From contig NZ_JAYKTS010000006.1 in the NCBI RefSeq assembly GCF_037024155.1, positions 116,973 through 180,972 on the forward strand: a stretch of DNA of 64,000 nucleotides, read 5' to 3'. A program made the translations under genes and the position numbers. The notes beneath the pieces were generated by a model. The model did not search any database and had not been told where the DNA came from. It saw only the letters and a list, made by a program, of their open reading frames with translations. This stretch comes from Bacillus sp. 2205SS5-2. Its GTDB lineage: Bacteria > Bacillota > Bacilli > Bacillales > Bacillaceae_K. Shown one piece after another: positions 46,500 through 55,759 of the stretch (position 1 is its first letter; the number at the start of each line of letters is the position of its first letter).

Positions 46500-46982
46500 T
46501 TGGAACAATTATTTGAAGTTGGCAGTCATATTATATACCCTATGCACGGTGCAGGGGTTATCGAAGGATTAGAAGAGAAAGAAATACAGGGGAAAATACG
46601 GGAGTATTACGTGATTAGAATTCCTAAAAATGATATGCAGGTGCTAATTCCTAAAGATAAGATTGCCAATTCTAATATTCGTTTGGTCACGGACAAGCTT
46701 TCAACGGAAGATGTGTTAGAGATTTATCACAATGGAGAGTCAGATTCTTCTTTGTCATGGAAAGAGCGATACAAAATCAACTCCGATAAGGTCAAGTCAG
46801 GTAAATTCAAAGAGGGAGCTGAGGTCGTACGTGATTTATTGCGTATACAGAAAGGTAAAACATTAAATTCTAGTGAAAAACAAATGTTAGACAGTGCACG
46901 AAAGCTTTTTGTAGGAGAATTAGAAGTAAGTAGAGGTATCACTGAAGACCAAGCTTCTCAATTATTAAATCAAAGTATGTGA
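46500..46982 (+). CDS. CarD/CdnL-type RNA polymerase-binding regulator
   Basis: 160 residues from TTG 46500, preceded by GGAGGTG at seven bases; the promoter position supports this start. N-terminal RNA polymerase interaction domain (FEVGSHIIYPMHGAGVIEGLEEKEIQGKIREYYVIRIPKNDMQVLIPKDK) then a helical C-terminal domain (WKERYKINSDKVKSGKFKEGAEVVRDLLR). Relatives (B. subtilis YdeB) tune initiation, often at rRNA promoters. Monocistronic. Confidence 0.9.
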   Translation: MEQLFEVGSHIIYPMHGAGVIEGLEEKEIQGKIREYYVIRIPKNDMQVLIPKDKIANSNIRLVTDKLSTEDVLEIYHNGESDSSLSWKERYKINSDKVKSGKFKEGAEVVRDLLRIQKGKTLNSSEKQMLDSARKLFVGELEVSRGITEDQASQLLNQSM

Positions 46983-47069
46983 TTCAATCGTAAAATCAAA
47001 CTTACTCTTATATAGGAATACCTTCTCTTGGATCTAGAAAATTAGTTCTCAATGAGAGGTTTTTTTTAT
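46983..47069. other. Gap before family B element
   Basis: No strong hairpin found after the CarD-type gene. Confidence 0.3.
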
Positions 47070-47228
47070 GCTCTTTTCGCATAAGCTGTTCTAGCATGTA
47101 AAAACGGATAGAGAACTCTTTTCTTTCCTCATTTTGTGTGAAAAATAGTGCGAAAAGACGCCCGAAGTCATTCTCCATAACGATAGGAGGACTTTTTCAA
47201 AAAACCACAATCTATTCGAAAACAGCTT
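47070..47228 (-). repeat. MITE-like element, family B (reverse copy)
   Basis: From GCTCTTTTCGCATAAGCTG to TTCGAAAACAGCT, with core GCCCGAAGTCATTCTCC and GATAGGAGGACT. It ends less than 100 bp before the first cold-shock gene. Confidence 0.75.
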
Positions 47229-47325
47229 TTTTTATGTGATTATTGGATTAGAGTAAGGGTAAAGTGGGTAAAATATAAGAGCAACAACAATTGCAAATTG
47301 TAATAATGCTAGGAGGCAACAAAAA

Positions 47326-47526
47326 ATGGAACGTGGTAAAGTTAAGTGGTTTAACAGTGAAAAAGGATTTGGATTTATTGAACGTGATGGTGGAGATGAC
47401 GTATTTGTGCATTTTTCAGCCATTCAGAGTGAGGGGTACAAATCGCTAGAAGAAGGCGAAGATGTGACTTTTGAAGTAGAACAAGGTCAGCGTGGACCAC
47501 AAGCAACTAACGTACAAAAAGGCTAA
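47326..47526 (+). CDS. Cold-shock protein (CspB family), paralogue 1
   Basis: 66 residues, single OB fold. RNP1 KGFGFIE and RNP2 VFVHFS intact. Binds single-stranded RNA/DNA and acts as an RNA chaperone. CTAGGAGGCAAC ribosome site as in the two paralogues, but the long leader they share is missing. Confidence 0.95.
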   Translation: MERGKVKWFNSEKGFGFIERDGGDDVFVHFSAIQSEGYKSLEEGEDVTFEVEQGQRGPQATNVQKG

Positions 47527-47598
47527 TATTGCATCAATGTACTCACTTCATTAGTGTTGGTTCTCACATCGAGAAAAAACAATACTATACATGAACCC

Positions 47599-47632
47599 AA
47601 AAGCAGACTAATGATTATTAGTCTGCTTTTTA
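47599..47632 (+). terminator. Terminator of csp paralogue 1
   Basis: AAAAGCAGACTAAT / ATTAGTCTGCTTTT, 14-bp perfect stem. Confidence 0.9.
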
Positions 47633-47698
47633 TGGTGTAAATCCGAGTAGAAATTTCCTCGTGAAGAAAGACCTGTAAAATTACCTTGAAGCTCGTGT

Positions 47699-47735
47699 CA
47701 AATGCCATCTCAGGAAGAGCCACTTCGCATTTCTA
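47699..47735 (+). repeat. Remnant of the GCCACTTTCGC repeat
   Basis: AATGCCATCTCAGGAAGAGCCACTTCGCATTTCTAG-like piece resembles the end of the 117-bp unit at 24150-24437, diverged. Confidence 0.4.
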
Positions 47736-47748
47736 GTAAAAATTTAAT

Positions 47749-47905
47749 GGCTATTTTCGCAAAGAGTGCAGCTTTTCACCGGTCAATAGATGGGAATATT
47801 GCTTTGTTTCGGGGGATTATGTCGTTTATTTTTGATGTGAATCAACAGAAAAAAGAGAGGTTCTATCTAAAATTAGACTAAATAGCAATAAGGTATACGA
47901 AAAGC
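47749..47905 (+). repeat. MITE-like element, family A, joined to a GGCGCC-type repeat
   Basis: Begins TGGCTATTTTCGCAAAGAG, core ATATTGCTTTGTTTCGGG, ends AGGTATACGAAAAG; the last bases GAAAAG are shared with the start of the next repeat. Confidence 0.7.
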
Positions 47906-48007
47906 TCGCTGGCGGCGACCGCATATTAGCGACATGTAGTAGGAGCTGATCGGAAGTTGTTCATTGACCTAATGGACGGATAGGCTTATAACTTCAAGCT
48001 AGGCAAC
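47898..48007. repeat. GGCGCC-type repeat, diverged copy
   Basis: GAAAAGCTCGCTGGCGGCGACCG ... GGCTTATAACTTCAAGCTAGGC matches the 36297 copy at reduced identity. Confidence 0.6.
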
Positions 48008-48026
48008 TTTCTATTTGTAGCCTATA

Positions 48027-48061
48027 AAAAAACAGACCCTTATAAAAGGGTCTGTTTTTTT
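48027..48061 (-). terminator. Terminator of csp paralogue 2
   Basis: AAAACAGACCCTT / AAGGGTCTGTTTT stem with T-runs on both strands. Confidence 0.9.
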
Positions 48062-48073
48062 GCATAATAGTTA

Positions 48074-48274
48074 TTACGCTTTTTGAACGTTAGCAGCTTG
48101 CGCTCCACGAGCACCTTGCTCAACGTCGAAAGTAACTTTTTGACCTTCGTCTAATGATTTGAAACCTTCAGACTGGATAGCTGAGAAATGTACGAATACA
48201 TCTTCTCCACCTTCGCGCTCGATAAATCCAAATCCTTTTTCTGCGTTAAACCATTTTACTGTACCTTGTTCCAT
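48074..48274 (-). CDS. Cold-shock protein (CspB family), paralogue 2
   Basis: 66 residues, RNP1 KGFGFIE and RNP2 VFVHFS present. Differs from paralogue 1 at a handful of positions (for example ADEG/DEGQ region and the [12 protein letters not shown] end). Transcribed from a promoter at 48398-48426 through a ~115-nt leader that is conserved with paralogue 3. Confidence 0.95.
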   Translation of the reverse strand: MEQGTVKWFNAEKGFGFIEREGGEDVFVHFSAIQSEGFKSLDEGQKVTFDVEQGARGAQAANVQKA

Positions 48275-48426
48275 AATATGTTTCCTCCTAGTGTGTTACC
48301 CACACAATGTGTTACTATCCTTGCCCAAAGTGATCATCAAGAAGAAAAGTCATATGCTTATACTATCCTTTACACCGAACAAAAATAATTCTTCTTTATT
48401 GTAACAGTTAATGGAATTGAAAGCAA
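48275..48426 (-). promoter_or_regulatory. Promoter and leader of csp paralogue 2
   Basis: Minus strand TTGCTT (48421-48426), 17 bp, TACAAT (48398-48403). The leader holds AATTATTTTTGTTCGGT, also found in paralogue 3, and near the ribosome site CACATTGTGTG followed by GTAACACAC. GTGTG can pair with either CACA upstream or CACAC downstream, so two hairpins exclude one another. Confidence 0.65.
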
Positions 48427-48703
48427 ATAAAAATTAATAAATATTATTAAAAGCATCTTGAAATCGAATTCTCCCAAGAAATTCTCTGCGCCTTAGAAAG
48501 AGTCAGCTGCTCGGTAGTCGGCTGGAATATCCCGTTTGATTGAACGAGAAGTTCATATCTTATACAAACTGAAATGAAAATCATCATACTATAGCAGATT
48601 TTTTAAGCGAATGTGTAATATTTTTAAAACAATTTGCAACTATTGAAGGGATTCAGGGCGTTTAAGTCGAAAAGAATACATAACGTAGTGAAGGGGTGAC
48701 CCA

Positions 48704-48916
48704 ATGAATAAAGAAAAATTATTGAAAAATCTACAACATGCTAATCGTGGGAATTTTTTTTCAGTTGAAATTCCTGCATCGACTTCGAAGGATGCACTAG
48801 CTATTGAAGAAATGGTCGCTGAATTAGAAAAAGAAGGTAAAATTAAGTTAAGAGAATATATTCCCCGTGAATATTCCGTCTATGTACACGGCATCATCAA
48901 GTATGCATCCGAGTAA
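48704..48916 (+). CDS. Small conserved-looking protein, unknown
   Basis: 70 residues from ATG 48704 with GAAGGGGTGA upstream and a terminator directly after the stop. Soluble: helix-rich N-terminus (NKEKLLKNLQHANRGNFFSVEIP), central amphipathic helix (ALAIEEMVAELEKEGKI), ending LREYIPREYSVYVHGIIKYASE. The helix-then-strand layout could be a small winged-helix-like fold; no family recognised. Confidence 0.7.
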   Translation: MNKEKLLKNLQHANRGNFFSVEIPASTSKDALAIEEMVAELEKEGKIKLREYIPREYSVYVHGIIKYASE

Positions 48917-48931
48917 TCGGATGTTTTTTTA
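48904..48931 (+). terminator. Terminator
   Basis: GCATCCGA, loop GTAA, TCGGATG followed by seven T. Overlaps the last codons of the 70-residue gene. Confidence 0.85.
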
Positions 48932-49239
48932 TTTGTCTCTGCATTTGGGCAAACTGAGATTCATTTTTTGAATGAACAGAATCCACTCTTTATCTTCTTC
49001 AAAAGCAAAATATTCAAATGAATCTGGTTGAACTATTTTTGAGGGAGAATCAACATCGATTCCTTCATGTATCAGGAAAATGTATGATTGATCCAGTCTA
49101 CTATATCCCTGAAATTTGACATTGCATATGATGTGTTAAATGAAAAAACTCGTGAGCAATGATAAGTTGAATATGTTTATCATGATAGGCAAATCCTCTA
49201 AGCAGAAAGCAATAGTGGGATTCTACTGGTGATATGTAG
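48930..49239 (-). pseudogene. Remnant of an HEXXH metallopeptidase-like gene
   Basis: Read on the minus strand: YISPVESHYCFLLRGFAYHD then IQLIIAHEFFHLTHHMQC (an HEFFH zinc motif), two stops, then after a frame change HEGIDVDSPSKIVQPDSFEY and EEDKEWILFIQKMNLSLPKC ending at TAA 48930-48932. The start of the gene is missing. Clearly a decayed coding sequence. Confidence 0.65.
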
Positions 49240-49322
49240 TCGTGCATAAAAGGGAAAAGTGGTGCGCAAATCATCGGAAGTGGTGCACAAAAGGGAGAAA
49301 GTCGTGCGCAAAAAGGAAAGAT
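49240..49322 (+). repeat. Short 21-bp tandem repeats
   Basis: Four imperfect units beginning TGCATAAA, TGCGCAAA, TGCACAAA and TGCGCAAA, spaced 20-21 bp and each followed by AAGTGG or AAGTCG. They abut the upstream edge of the metallopeptidase remnant. Confidence 0.65.
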
Positions 49323-49483
49323 AAATCCCCTATAGGTAAAAAATTCCTTGTAATTTGGCAGGGTGTAAATCGAATGCTTTTTTTCTTCAACAATTGTCAG
49401 CGATATTTAAAGTCTTACTCATAATCTTGTTCATAGATGCTGTTGTAATCATTAAAAACTCTATAGATACTTCATAGTTTTTT

Positions 49484-49580
49484 TAAGGATCTTTTCGTAT
49501 GAATTTCGTTCGAAAATAGTCTAAATGATGCTCCGGGACCTCTCCTTTTAATGGATTATATTAAGTTGAGAAAACAGCCT
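49484..49580 (-). repeat. MITE-like element, diverged short copy
   Basis: From AAGGATCTTTTCGTATGAATT to TGAGAAAACAGCCT, with CGAAAATAGTCTAAATGATGC as in family A and TCTCCTTTTAATGG unlike it. Ends eight bases before the ECF -35 element. Confidence 0.6.
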
Positions 49581-49587
49581 AGAAAAA

Positions 49588-49615
49588 TGAAATTTCTTTT
49601 TGTTATAAACGTCTA
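49588..49615 (+). promoter_or_regulatory. ECF-type promoter upstream of the sigma gene
   Basis: TGAAAT, 16 bp, CGTCTA (49588-49593, 49610-49615). This fits the Bacillus ECF consensus (TGAAAC, 16 bp, CGTA/CGTC), so the sigma factor probably controls its own operon. Confidence 0.75.
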
Positions 49616-49646
49616 ATTAGTAGAACTAAATAAAGAGGAGAATGGT

Positions 49647-50156
49647 ATGGATAGGGAGGAGAAAATTTCGGAGTGGTTTCACTTATACAGTGATGACGTC
49701 TATCATTTCCTGTTATATCGAATGGGAACTACTGAGGTGGAGGACTTAGTACAGGAGGTATTTATTAAGGCAATAAAAGGGATAGATTATTTTAATGGTA
49801 ATTCTAGTCCGAAAACATGGCTCTTCACCATAGCGCGAAATGTAGCGGTAGATGAAATGAGAAAAAGAAAATGGAAGAAGTGGACTTCTTTCGATTCTAT
49901 TCAGGAGCCAAGTGATACTAACACTCCAGAAACAATATGGAGCAAAAATGAGAGTCAAAATGAAATCTATCAGGCTATCATTTCTTTGAAACCGACGTAT
50001 CGAGATGTGGTGATTTTACGCGGAATTAAGGATTTATCCGTCTCTGAAACGGCTTCAGTTCTCAAATGGAACGAAAATAAGGTAAGAATAACGTATCATC
50101 GAGCAAAGATTTTATTAAGGAAGGAATTAGGAGGTAGAGAAGATGAAGCATATTGA
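49647..50156 (+). CDS. ECF RNA polymerase sigma factor
   Basis: 169 residues. Region 2 (SDDVYHFLLYRMGTTEVEDLVQEVFIKAIKGI ... PKTWLFTIARNVAVDEMRKRK) and region 4 (LKPTYRDVVILRGIKDLSVSETASVLKWNENKVRITYHRAKILLRKEL) are complete, with no region 3. GAGGAGAATGGT precedes the ATG. Overlaps the next gene by 14 bp. Likely held inactive by that membrane protein and released by envelope stress. Exact B. subtilis counterpart not determined. Confidence 0.92.
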   Translation: MDREEKISEWFHLYSDDVYHFLLYRMGTTEVEDLVQEVFIKAIKGIDYFNGNSSPKTWLFTIARNVAVDEMRKRKWKKWTSFDSIQEPSDTNTPETIWSKNESQNEIYQAIISLKPTYRDVVILRGIKDLSVSETASVLKWNENKVRITYHRAKILLRKELGGREDEAY

Positions 50157-50721
50157 GAAACACAATGATGAGATTGACGCTCGTTTAAAATCGTTGCCAT
50201 TGCAAAGTCTCAGTACAGAAAAGAAACAGCTTATGGATGCACAATTACAAAATACTGTAGTTTCCTATGATGGATTGAGTTTGAAGAAAAGGCTTGTAAG
50301 AAGATTTGCTTTCTCTTTATTAAGCTTAATCCTGTTATCCTTTCTTTTGTTTGCCGTCTATGCGTCGTTTTATCATTTGAGTATATTTAAAGAAGGAAAC
50401 GAACAAATTTTCTTGGTCAAAAGAAATGTTCCAAACATTGATAAAGGAGAAATCGTGAAAATCATTGATACTCCACATGAACGTACTTTGGTTCAGGATA
50501 TTCTTGAAAGACAACGCTGGTCTAATAATAATGGGTTAGTTATCGGAATGGATTTTATCATGAATGAATATGAAATCTCTATCCATCAAAATCAGACTTT
50601 GTCGATTTATCGATATCAAGCAAGTCAAGAAAAAGTAGCCAGATTGTACGGGGAGGAGGCACGACAGTTCTATTACTTGATTACAGGAGGGGCATTGGAA
50701 GCGGAAGTTGGATTGTATTAA
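50143..50721 (+). CDS. Putative membrane anti-sigma factor
   Basis: 192 residues. Cytoplasmic N-terminus ~1-55 (HNDEIDARLKSLPLQSLSTEKKQLMDAQL), one membrane helix ~58-80 (FAFSLLSLILLSFLLFAVYASF), extracytoplasmic domain ~85-192. The overlap with the ECF gene and this topology support an anti-sigma role, although no ZAS zinc motif (HxxxCxxC) is present. The outer domain probably senses the signal. Confidence 0.75.
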   Translation: MKHIEKHNDEIDARLKSLPLQSLSTEKKQLMDAQLQNTVVSYDGLSLKKRLVRRFAFSLLSLILLSFLLFAVYASFYHLSIFKEGNEQIFLVKRNVPNIDKGEIVKIIDTPHERTLVQDILERQRWSNNNGLVIGMDFIMNEYEISIHQNQTLSIYRYQASQEKVARLYGEEARQFYYLITGGALEAEVGLY

Positions 50722-50789
50722 AAATCGTCTGTCTTCTACTAAATTCTTACTAAGTCAATTAGCTAGGACAGTTTTTTGAGGATAGGCTG
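50722..50789. other. Gap after the anti-sigma gene
   Basis: No clear terminator. Confidence 0.3.
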
Positions 50790-50880
50790 AAGAATTTTTC
50801 ATTAGGAAAAGAGCACGAAGTCATACAAGTCAAAGGATTCCTTCTTATTCAAAAAGCCACAATCTTTGCGAAAACAGCCT
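50790..50880 (-). repeat. MITE-like fragment, family C (reverse)
   Basis: GAATTTTTCATTAGGAAAAG, AGCACGAAGTCATACAAGTC, AAAGCCACAATCTTTGCG, ending AAAACAGCCT. Matches 23519-23613 over its length. Confidence 0.7.
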
Positions 50881-51092
50881 ATTTAAAAGAAAACTAAAGT
50901 TCAACCTTTAAACTGACAAATTTTTCTACCGATGACTTTCGCTTGTAACTAGGACAAATAGTCGAGACTGCTATAAACCTATAGTAGTATCAACTTTTAT
51001 AGTAGGGAAAGCAGAATCGTCAGTAGTGCGGATGCGAAAATTGTTGAAAATTAACTAGTTATGTCAAACGAAATTCTAGTATGCTAGAACAC

Positions 51093-51239
51093 TTGCTATT
51101 TGAAAATCTATCTGTTATCCTTATTAGTAATTATTTTTGTTCGGTAGATATGGGAAGAAAATGATACTTTTCGCCTGGATATCATTTAGAGCAAGAATAG
51201 TAATACATTGTGTGTAACACGCACTAGGAGGCAACAAAT
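51093..51239 (+). promoter_or_regulatory. Promoter and leader of csp paralogue 3
   Basis: TTGCTA (51093-51098), 17 bp, TATCCT (51116-51121), then a ~112-nt leader with AATTATTTTTGTTCGGT and ACATTGTGTGTAACACGCAC just before CTAGGAGG. Same layout as paralogue 2. Confidence 0.65.
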
Positions 51240-51440
51240 ATGGAAAACGGTAAAGTAAAATGGTTTAATGCAGAAAAAGGATTCGGCTTCATCGAAGTTG
51301 AAGGTGGAGAAGACGTATTCGTACATTTCTCAGCTATCCAAGGCGAAGGTTTCAAAACTCTTGAAGAAGGTCAAGAAGTATCTTTCGAAGTAGAACAAGG
51401 CGCACGCGGACCACAAGCTGCTAACGTTCAAAAAGCATAA
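51240..51440 (+). CDS. Cold-shock protein (CspB family), paralogue 3
   Basis: 66 residues with RNP1 KGFGFIE and RNP2 VFVHFS. Codon choice is more uniform (CAA, GAA, GTA) than in paralogue 1, suggesting high expression. Third cold-shock gene within 4.2 kb. Confidence 0.95.
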   Translation: MENGKVKWFNAEKGFGFIEVEGGEDVFVHFSAIQGEGFKTLEEGQEVSFEVEQGARGPQAANVQKA

Positions 51441-51451
51441 TTAGCCTTTGC

Positions 51452-51485
51452 AAAAACAGACTCCTATTTAAGGAGTCTGTTTTAT
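51452..51485 (+). terminator. Terminator of csp paralogue 3
   Basis: AAAACAGACTCCT / AGGAGTCTGTTTT with T-rich tail. Confidence 0.88.
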
Positions 51486-51558
51486 TTTTAAGTAGAAATT
51501 AAAGAGTTGATAGAAGAAGGGAGGTACTAAGTGCCTCCCTCTTTTTTTATGTACTCTT

Positions 51559-53229
51559 CTACTCAATATGGAATTGATCAACAATTGAACGTAATTCTTG
51601 AGCCATTGCGGTCAACGTTTGGGTGGAAGAGCTGATTTGTTCCATAGAAGAAGTCATTTCTTCTTGACTTGCTGACACTTGAACAGTAGAGGCTGCCGTT
51701 TCCCTCACCATTTGGGCCATGCCTTGTGTGTGCCGAGCGACTGTTTCAGATTCTGAGGCAATTTGGTCAATAGAGAAAAGGATAGTCTTAAAATTATCTG
51801 TGAATAAAGTGAATACCTTTGAAATATTGGTGAATGTCTCGGCTGTTTGATGGACAACATTTAAGCCACGATCAACGGCATGTGAAGACGAGTTAACCGA
51901 AGAGCTGACAGTGCTTATTTCATTCGTAACGGTATGAAGGATGCTTGCGATTTCACCAGAAGAATTTTTGGCTTGCTCGGCTAATCGGCGGACTTCATCA
52001 GCCACGACAGCAAATCCCTTCCCATGCTCTCCTGCACGAGCAGCCTCGATTGCTGCGTTTAGTGCGAGAAGATTCGTTTGTTCAGAAATTTCTTCAATTT
52101 GACGTGTGACAACCGCAATATTTTGTGAGTGATGTTCTAGGTTGTCCATTATCTTTTCTGTATCTTTTATGGTGGTTGGTATACTATACATTTCTGTTGA
52201 CACTTGTTGGACGGATTGATGTCCACTCTCGACTTGTTGCTTCGATTCAATGGAATAGGAATTTGTTTCATTGATCTTCTCTTTTATTTGCTGGATTGTT
52301 TCGTTAGTCGATAGAATCGTTGAATGATTTGCGTCTGAAAGCTTTGTTTGTGCTTCTGCACTTGAAGAAATATCTTGAATGTTAACCATGATATTGTCAG
52401 CGACTACTGTATTTTCTTCAGCACTTGCCATCAGCTCTTCTGACGATTGTAATAGTTTATCAGAGGAATTTTGGATGGTTTTTGTAATGATATGGAAATG
52501 ACTAGTCATTTCATTAAAAATTATTTTCATTTGCCCGATTTCGTCATTTGAGTGAACCGGAAGCCAGACCGTTAAATCCCCTTCTTTAAAACGATTCATT
52601 CCGGACGTTAGCTGATTAAACGGTCTCAAGATATAGTAGGTAACGGGAATGATGATAATGAATGTTAGGATAACTACAATAATGGTTATAAGTATTAGCG
52701 TTTTGAAAATATTCGTAGCAGGCTGCATAATATCGTGTAGGTAACTCCCCACTCCTAGAACCCAACCGTTCGGAAGCTCCTTGAAGGCAATCACCTTCTT
52801 GCCGCCATCCCAATCATATTCAATAAATCCTGTCTTCTTAGTTACCATCTCTTCAACAAAGCTGTGTTGAATTAAACTGGTTCCGATTGTATCAGGATTA
52901 GGGTGATGAATAACATTTCCGGCTTCATCTAATATAAATGCATATCCAGTCATCCCATTTGGTTCGTAGTATTTTTCTTTTATGCCGCTAACGAGCTTTG
53001 CGATAGTGGTTTGATTTTCATTGCCTGAATTTATCGTTTCAGTGTAATTGGATAGGGTGTCTGCTTGTAAGCCCACCATATAGTTTAGGTCTGTAAATGT
53101 TAAGTCCTTTATGCCGCCATAGGTTTGTTTGTAGCTAATCCAGGTCGTGATGATAAGCGGAATGACGGTAAAAAATAAAACTAGTAAAATGATCTTTCTT
53201 CTAAATTTTAAATTCATAAAAAATTTCAT
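51559..53229 (-). CDS. Methyl-accepting chemotaxis protein with Cache sensor
   Basis: 556 residues from ATG 53229 (GGTGG upstream, weak). Membrane helix ~12-34; extracellular Cache-type sensor ~40-180 ([27 protein letters not shown] and [23 protein letters not shown]); second helix ~185-210; HAMP; cytoplasmic signalling domain with the hairpin tip [41 protein letters not shown]. Couples to CheA/CheW; ligand unknown. No terminal CheR-binding pentapeptide. Confidence 0.92.
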   Translation of the reverse strand: MKFFMNLKFRRKIILLVLFFTVIPLIITTWISYKQTYGGIKDLTFTDLNYMVGLQADTLSNYTETINSGNENQTTIAKLVSGIKEKYYEPNGMTGYAFILDEAGNVIHHPNPDTIGTSLIQHSFVEEMVTKKTGFIEYDWDGGKKVIAFKELPNGWVLGVGSYLHDIMQPATNIFKTLILITIIVVILTFIIIIPVTYYILRPFNQLTSGMNRFKEGDLTVWLPVHSNDEIGQMKIIFNEMTSHFHIITKTIQNSSDKLLQSSEELMASAEENTVVADNIMVNIQDISSSAEAQTKLSDANHSTILSTNETIQQIKEKINETNSYSIESKQQVESGHQSVQQVSTEMYSIPTTIKDTEKIMDNLEHHSQNIAVVTRQIEEISEQTNLLALNAAIEAARAGEHGKGFAVVADEVRRLAEQAKNSSGEIASILHTVTNEISTVSSSVNSSSHAVDRGLNVVHQTAETFTNISKVFTLFTDNFKTILFSIDQIASESETVARHTQGMAQMVRETAASTVQVSASQEEMTSSMEQISSSTQTLTAMAQELRSIVDQFHIE

Positions 53230-53604
53230 GCGGACCACCAATAAAATAGAAAAAAATGCCTATAGGAATGAAGGCAACACAGTAAATGTGAAGCAGCTGG
53301 CTGGCGTTCCAATTAGAGTAGCCCCTATAGCTTTGCGTCCCAACCTTTCGATTGGTTTGCCCTTAAAATGTAAATGTAGGGGTATTTTAACATATAAAAT
53401 TTTTTTGCCTGATTATTAGAATATTCTTTTTGTTTGATTCAAGCTATATGTGTCTATTTGCTAAAACCATGTAAGTGAAAAGATAGAATTTCCACGATAT
53501 AACGCGAAATTTTTGTTTTTTTATAAAAAATTCTGAACATCTGCCTGAATATCAGCTAAAATAAAGATAACATCAATATCGCTGGAGAATTGGGGGAGTT
53601 TAAG
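53230..53604. other. Divergent region between two chemoreceptor genes
   Basis: Plus strand GTCCCAACCTTTCGATTGG and AT-rich sequence; I see no certain promoter for either gene. GGGGGAG at 53592 is the ribosome site of the next gene. Confidence 0.35.
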
Positions 53605-55353
53605 GTGAAGAAATTCAAAAAGCTTCGAATCAACATGAGCATAAGGAAGAAAATTATAACGGGATTTATTATTATTTTATTTTTAATGCTAGTCGGAAAT
53701 GCTTTCAATCTTATGCAAATGAATCGAGTGAGTACGTCGGTCAATTCAATGACGGAAAATGAATTTCCTGCAATTGAATCAGTCCTAGAAATTAAGGGGG
53801 CGCATGAATTAACCTATGGTATTTTACTTGAATATACAAATGCATTACGAGCCAATCATAATGTAGATATGAAGAAATTTTCAGGACAATTAGAAGAAAA
53901 TAAGAAGCGTTTTGATGAGTTATATGATCATTATCAACAATATATTGATAATGAGAAAGAACAGCAATTATTTTCTAATCTTACCGCGCATCGAGATAAG
54001 TCGATTACAATTGTAGATCAGGTTCTTAACCAAGGGGAATATAACATGATTACGATTAATCGCTTACAACAAGAAGCGCAAATCACCATCACGAGCATTG
54101 AAGCAAATATCGCCAAAATTGTTGAAATCAATGAAAACTCAATCGTTTCTTCAAAGGAAGCAGTTTCAACAAGTTTTCAACAAGCGAGAACCAATACGAT
54201 GTTCTTTATGGTTTTAGCCACCATAGCTGGAATTGTTATTGTCATTATCATGACAAGACTCATTGCTACGCCGATTAGAAGAGTGACTAGAGTATTGAAG
54301 GAAGTAGCTGCTGGAAATTTGGCAGTGGATAAAATAAATATTAAAAATCGTGACGAAATTGGAGAGATGGTGACCTCCTTAAATCGAATGGTTGAAGATT
54401 TAAATGGAACCATTTCGACGGTTCGTTCAGCTACTCACCAAGTGGCAGCTTCAGGAGAAGAATTTAATGCGAGTGCGGATCAAACCGTGAAAGCTACCGA
54501 TCATCTGTCAGCATTAGCTCAAAATTCAGCTGCAGGAGCCGAGCAACAGTTACAAAGCATCAATGATGTCTCGGTTGCAGTGAATCAATTGTCAACAGGT
54601 ATCAATGAGATCGCTTCAAAAGCTTCTGAGATGTCTCAGCGTACTGAAGAATCGATACGATCTACTCAAAAAGGCTCAGCTAATGTTGAAAATGTAGTAA
54701 AGCAAATGAATTTAATTTCAAAAAATGTCGATGACACGTCACAAATCATCGAGATATTAGGTGTGAAGTCTTCGGAGATTGGGAGTATAACAGAGGTCAT
54801 TACAACCATTGCGGATCAAACGAATTTGCTCGCCCTAAATGCAGCGATTGAAGCGGCGAGAGCAGGGGAGCATGGGAAAGGTTTTGCCGTTGTTGCGGAT
54901 GAGGTAAGAAAATTAGCAGAAGGTTCACGTAATGCAGCGGAAAAGATCACAAATATGATTGAAAATATTCAAGCTGAGACGAAAAAGGCCATTTTGTCCA
55001 TGAATGCTGGGACAGAACAGGTGGAACACGGTATTACTTTTTCAAAACAAGTAGATCAGGCTTTTGCACTTATCGATCATTCCATCACAGATGTTTCAAC
55101 AAGAGTAGAGGAGGTATCTGCAGCCGTTTTGCAAATGACAATGGTAAGCGAGCATATTGTTGATTCAATTAATAATGTGAAAGAAATAGCTGAGACAAGC
55201 GTTCAAGCGAGTCAAGAAAGCTCGGCCGGAAGTCAAGAACAGCTTGCGGCTATGGAAGAAATTTCTTCATCTGCACATTCTTTATCTGATTTAGCTGAAG
55301 AGTTGCAACAAACGATTGATGTTTTTCAGATGAGACAAAAAACTCAGCATTAA
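53605..55353 (+). CDS. Methyl-accepting chemotaxis protein with four-helix-bundle sensor
   Basis: 582 residues from GTG 53605, seven bases after GGGGGAG; a TTG five codons earlier lies within the ribosome site. Basic N-terminus, helix ~16-38 ([19 protein letters not shown]), helical 4HB-type outer domain ~40-195, second helix ~200-222, HAMP ([24 protein letters not shown]) and signalling tip [43 protein letters not shown]. Divergent from the other receptor. Confidence 0.92.
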   Translation: MKKFKKLRINMSIRKKIITGFIIILFLMLVGNAFNLMQMNRVSTSVNSMTENEFPAIESVLEIKGAHELTYGILLEYTNALRANHNVDMKKFSGQLEENKKRFDELYDHYQQYIDNEKEQQLFSNLTAHRDKSITIVDQVLNQGEYNMITINRLQQEAQITITSIEANIAKIVEINENSIVSSKEAVSTSFQQARTNTMFFMVLATIAGIVIVIIMTRLIATPIRRVTRVLKEVAAGNLAVDKINIKNRDEIGEMVTSLNRMVEDLNGTISTVRSATHQVAASGEEFNASADQTVKATDHLSALAQNSAAGAEQQLQSINDVSVAVNQLSTGINEIASKASEMSQRTEESIRSTQKGSANVENVVKQMNLISKNVDDTSQIIEILGVKSSEIGSITEVITTIADQTNLLALNAAIEAARAGEHGKGFAVVADEVRKLAEGSRNAAEKITNMIENIQAETKKAILSMNAGTEQVEHGITFSKQVDQAFALIDHSITDVSTRVEEVSAAVLQMTMVSEHIVDSINNVKEIAETSVQASQESSAGSQEQLAAMEEISSSAHSLSDLAEELQQTIDVFQMRQKTQH

Positions 55354-55367
55354 TGCTGAGTTTTTTT
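55337..55367 (+). terminator. Terminator
   Basis: AAAAACTCAGCATT / AATGCTGAGTTTTTTT; the stop codon lies in the loop. Confidence 0.9.
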
Positions 55368-55759
55368 GTAGGAATCTATTCGTTTATTTCATGGGATTAG
55401 AATACGATTAAGCAATCAAACCAGAGAAAGTAAAATTGGAAGGAAGAGTGGGTTTTCCTGAAATGTTCCATATGAGAGAGAGTATATTCACCATCACAAA
55501 AGCTTTTTAGGATATCGAATAGTTTAGCTCATAATAATGTCATAAATTTGAAAAATATTGAATTTTCTGCTGAAACTGAATGGGAAATTTGGTATATTGT
55601 ATTTGGTACAAAGATTACAATATTTCTTTCTTGTTTATGATCAAAATAAGAAGGAACTGATACAGGGTGATTTTCCGTAAAGGATGGCAGAAATTGAAAC
55701 CTTTCCGTCGATCATACGTATCTATAGTTGTAGTGAACATCCTAAAGGGGGACAGGTAA
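55368..55759. other. Gap before the DUF4064 gene
   Basis: About 390 bp; no gene or repeat recognised, no certain promoter. AAAGGGGGACAGG is the ribosome site of the next gene. Confidence 0.4.

Noticed and set aside
49242..49424. Cationic Cys-rich peptide (HKREKWCANHRKWCTKGRK) resembling a defensin-like toxin
   Set aside because: The Cys/Lys pattern is created by the 21-bp DNA repeats; no ribosome site and the 3' half is unrelated.
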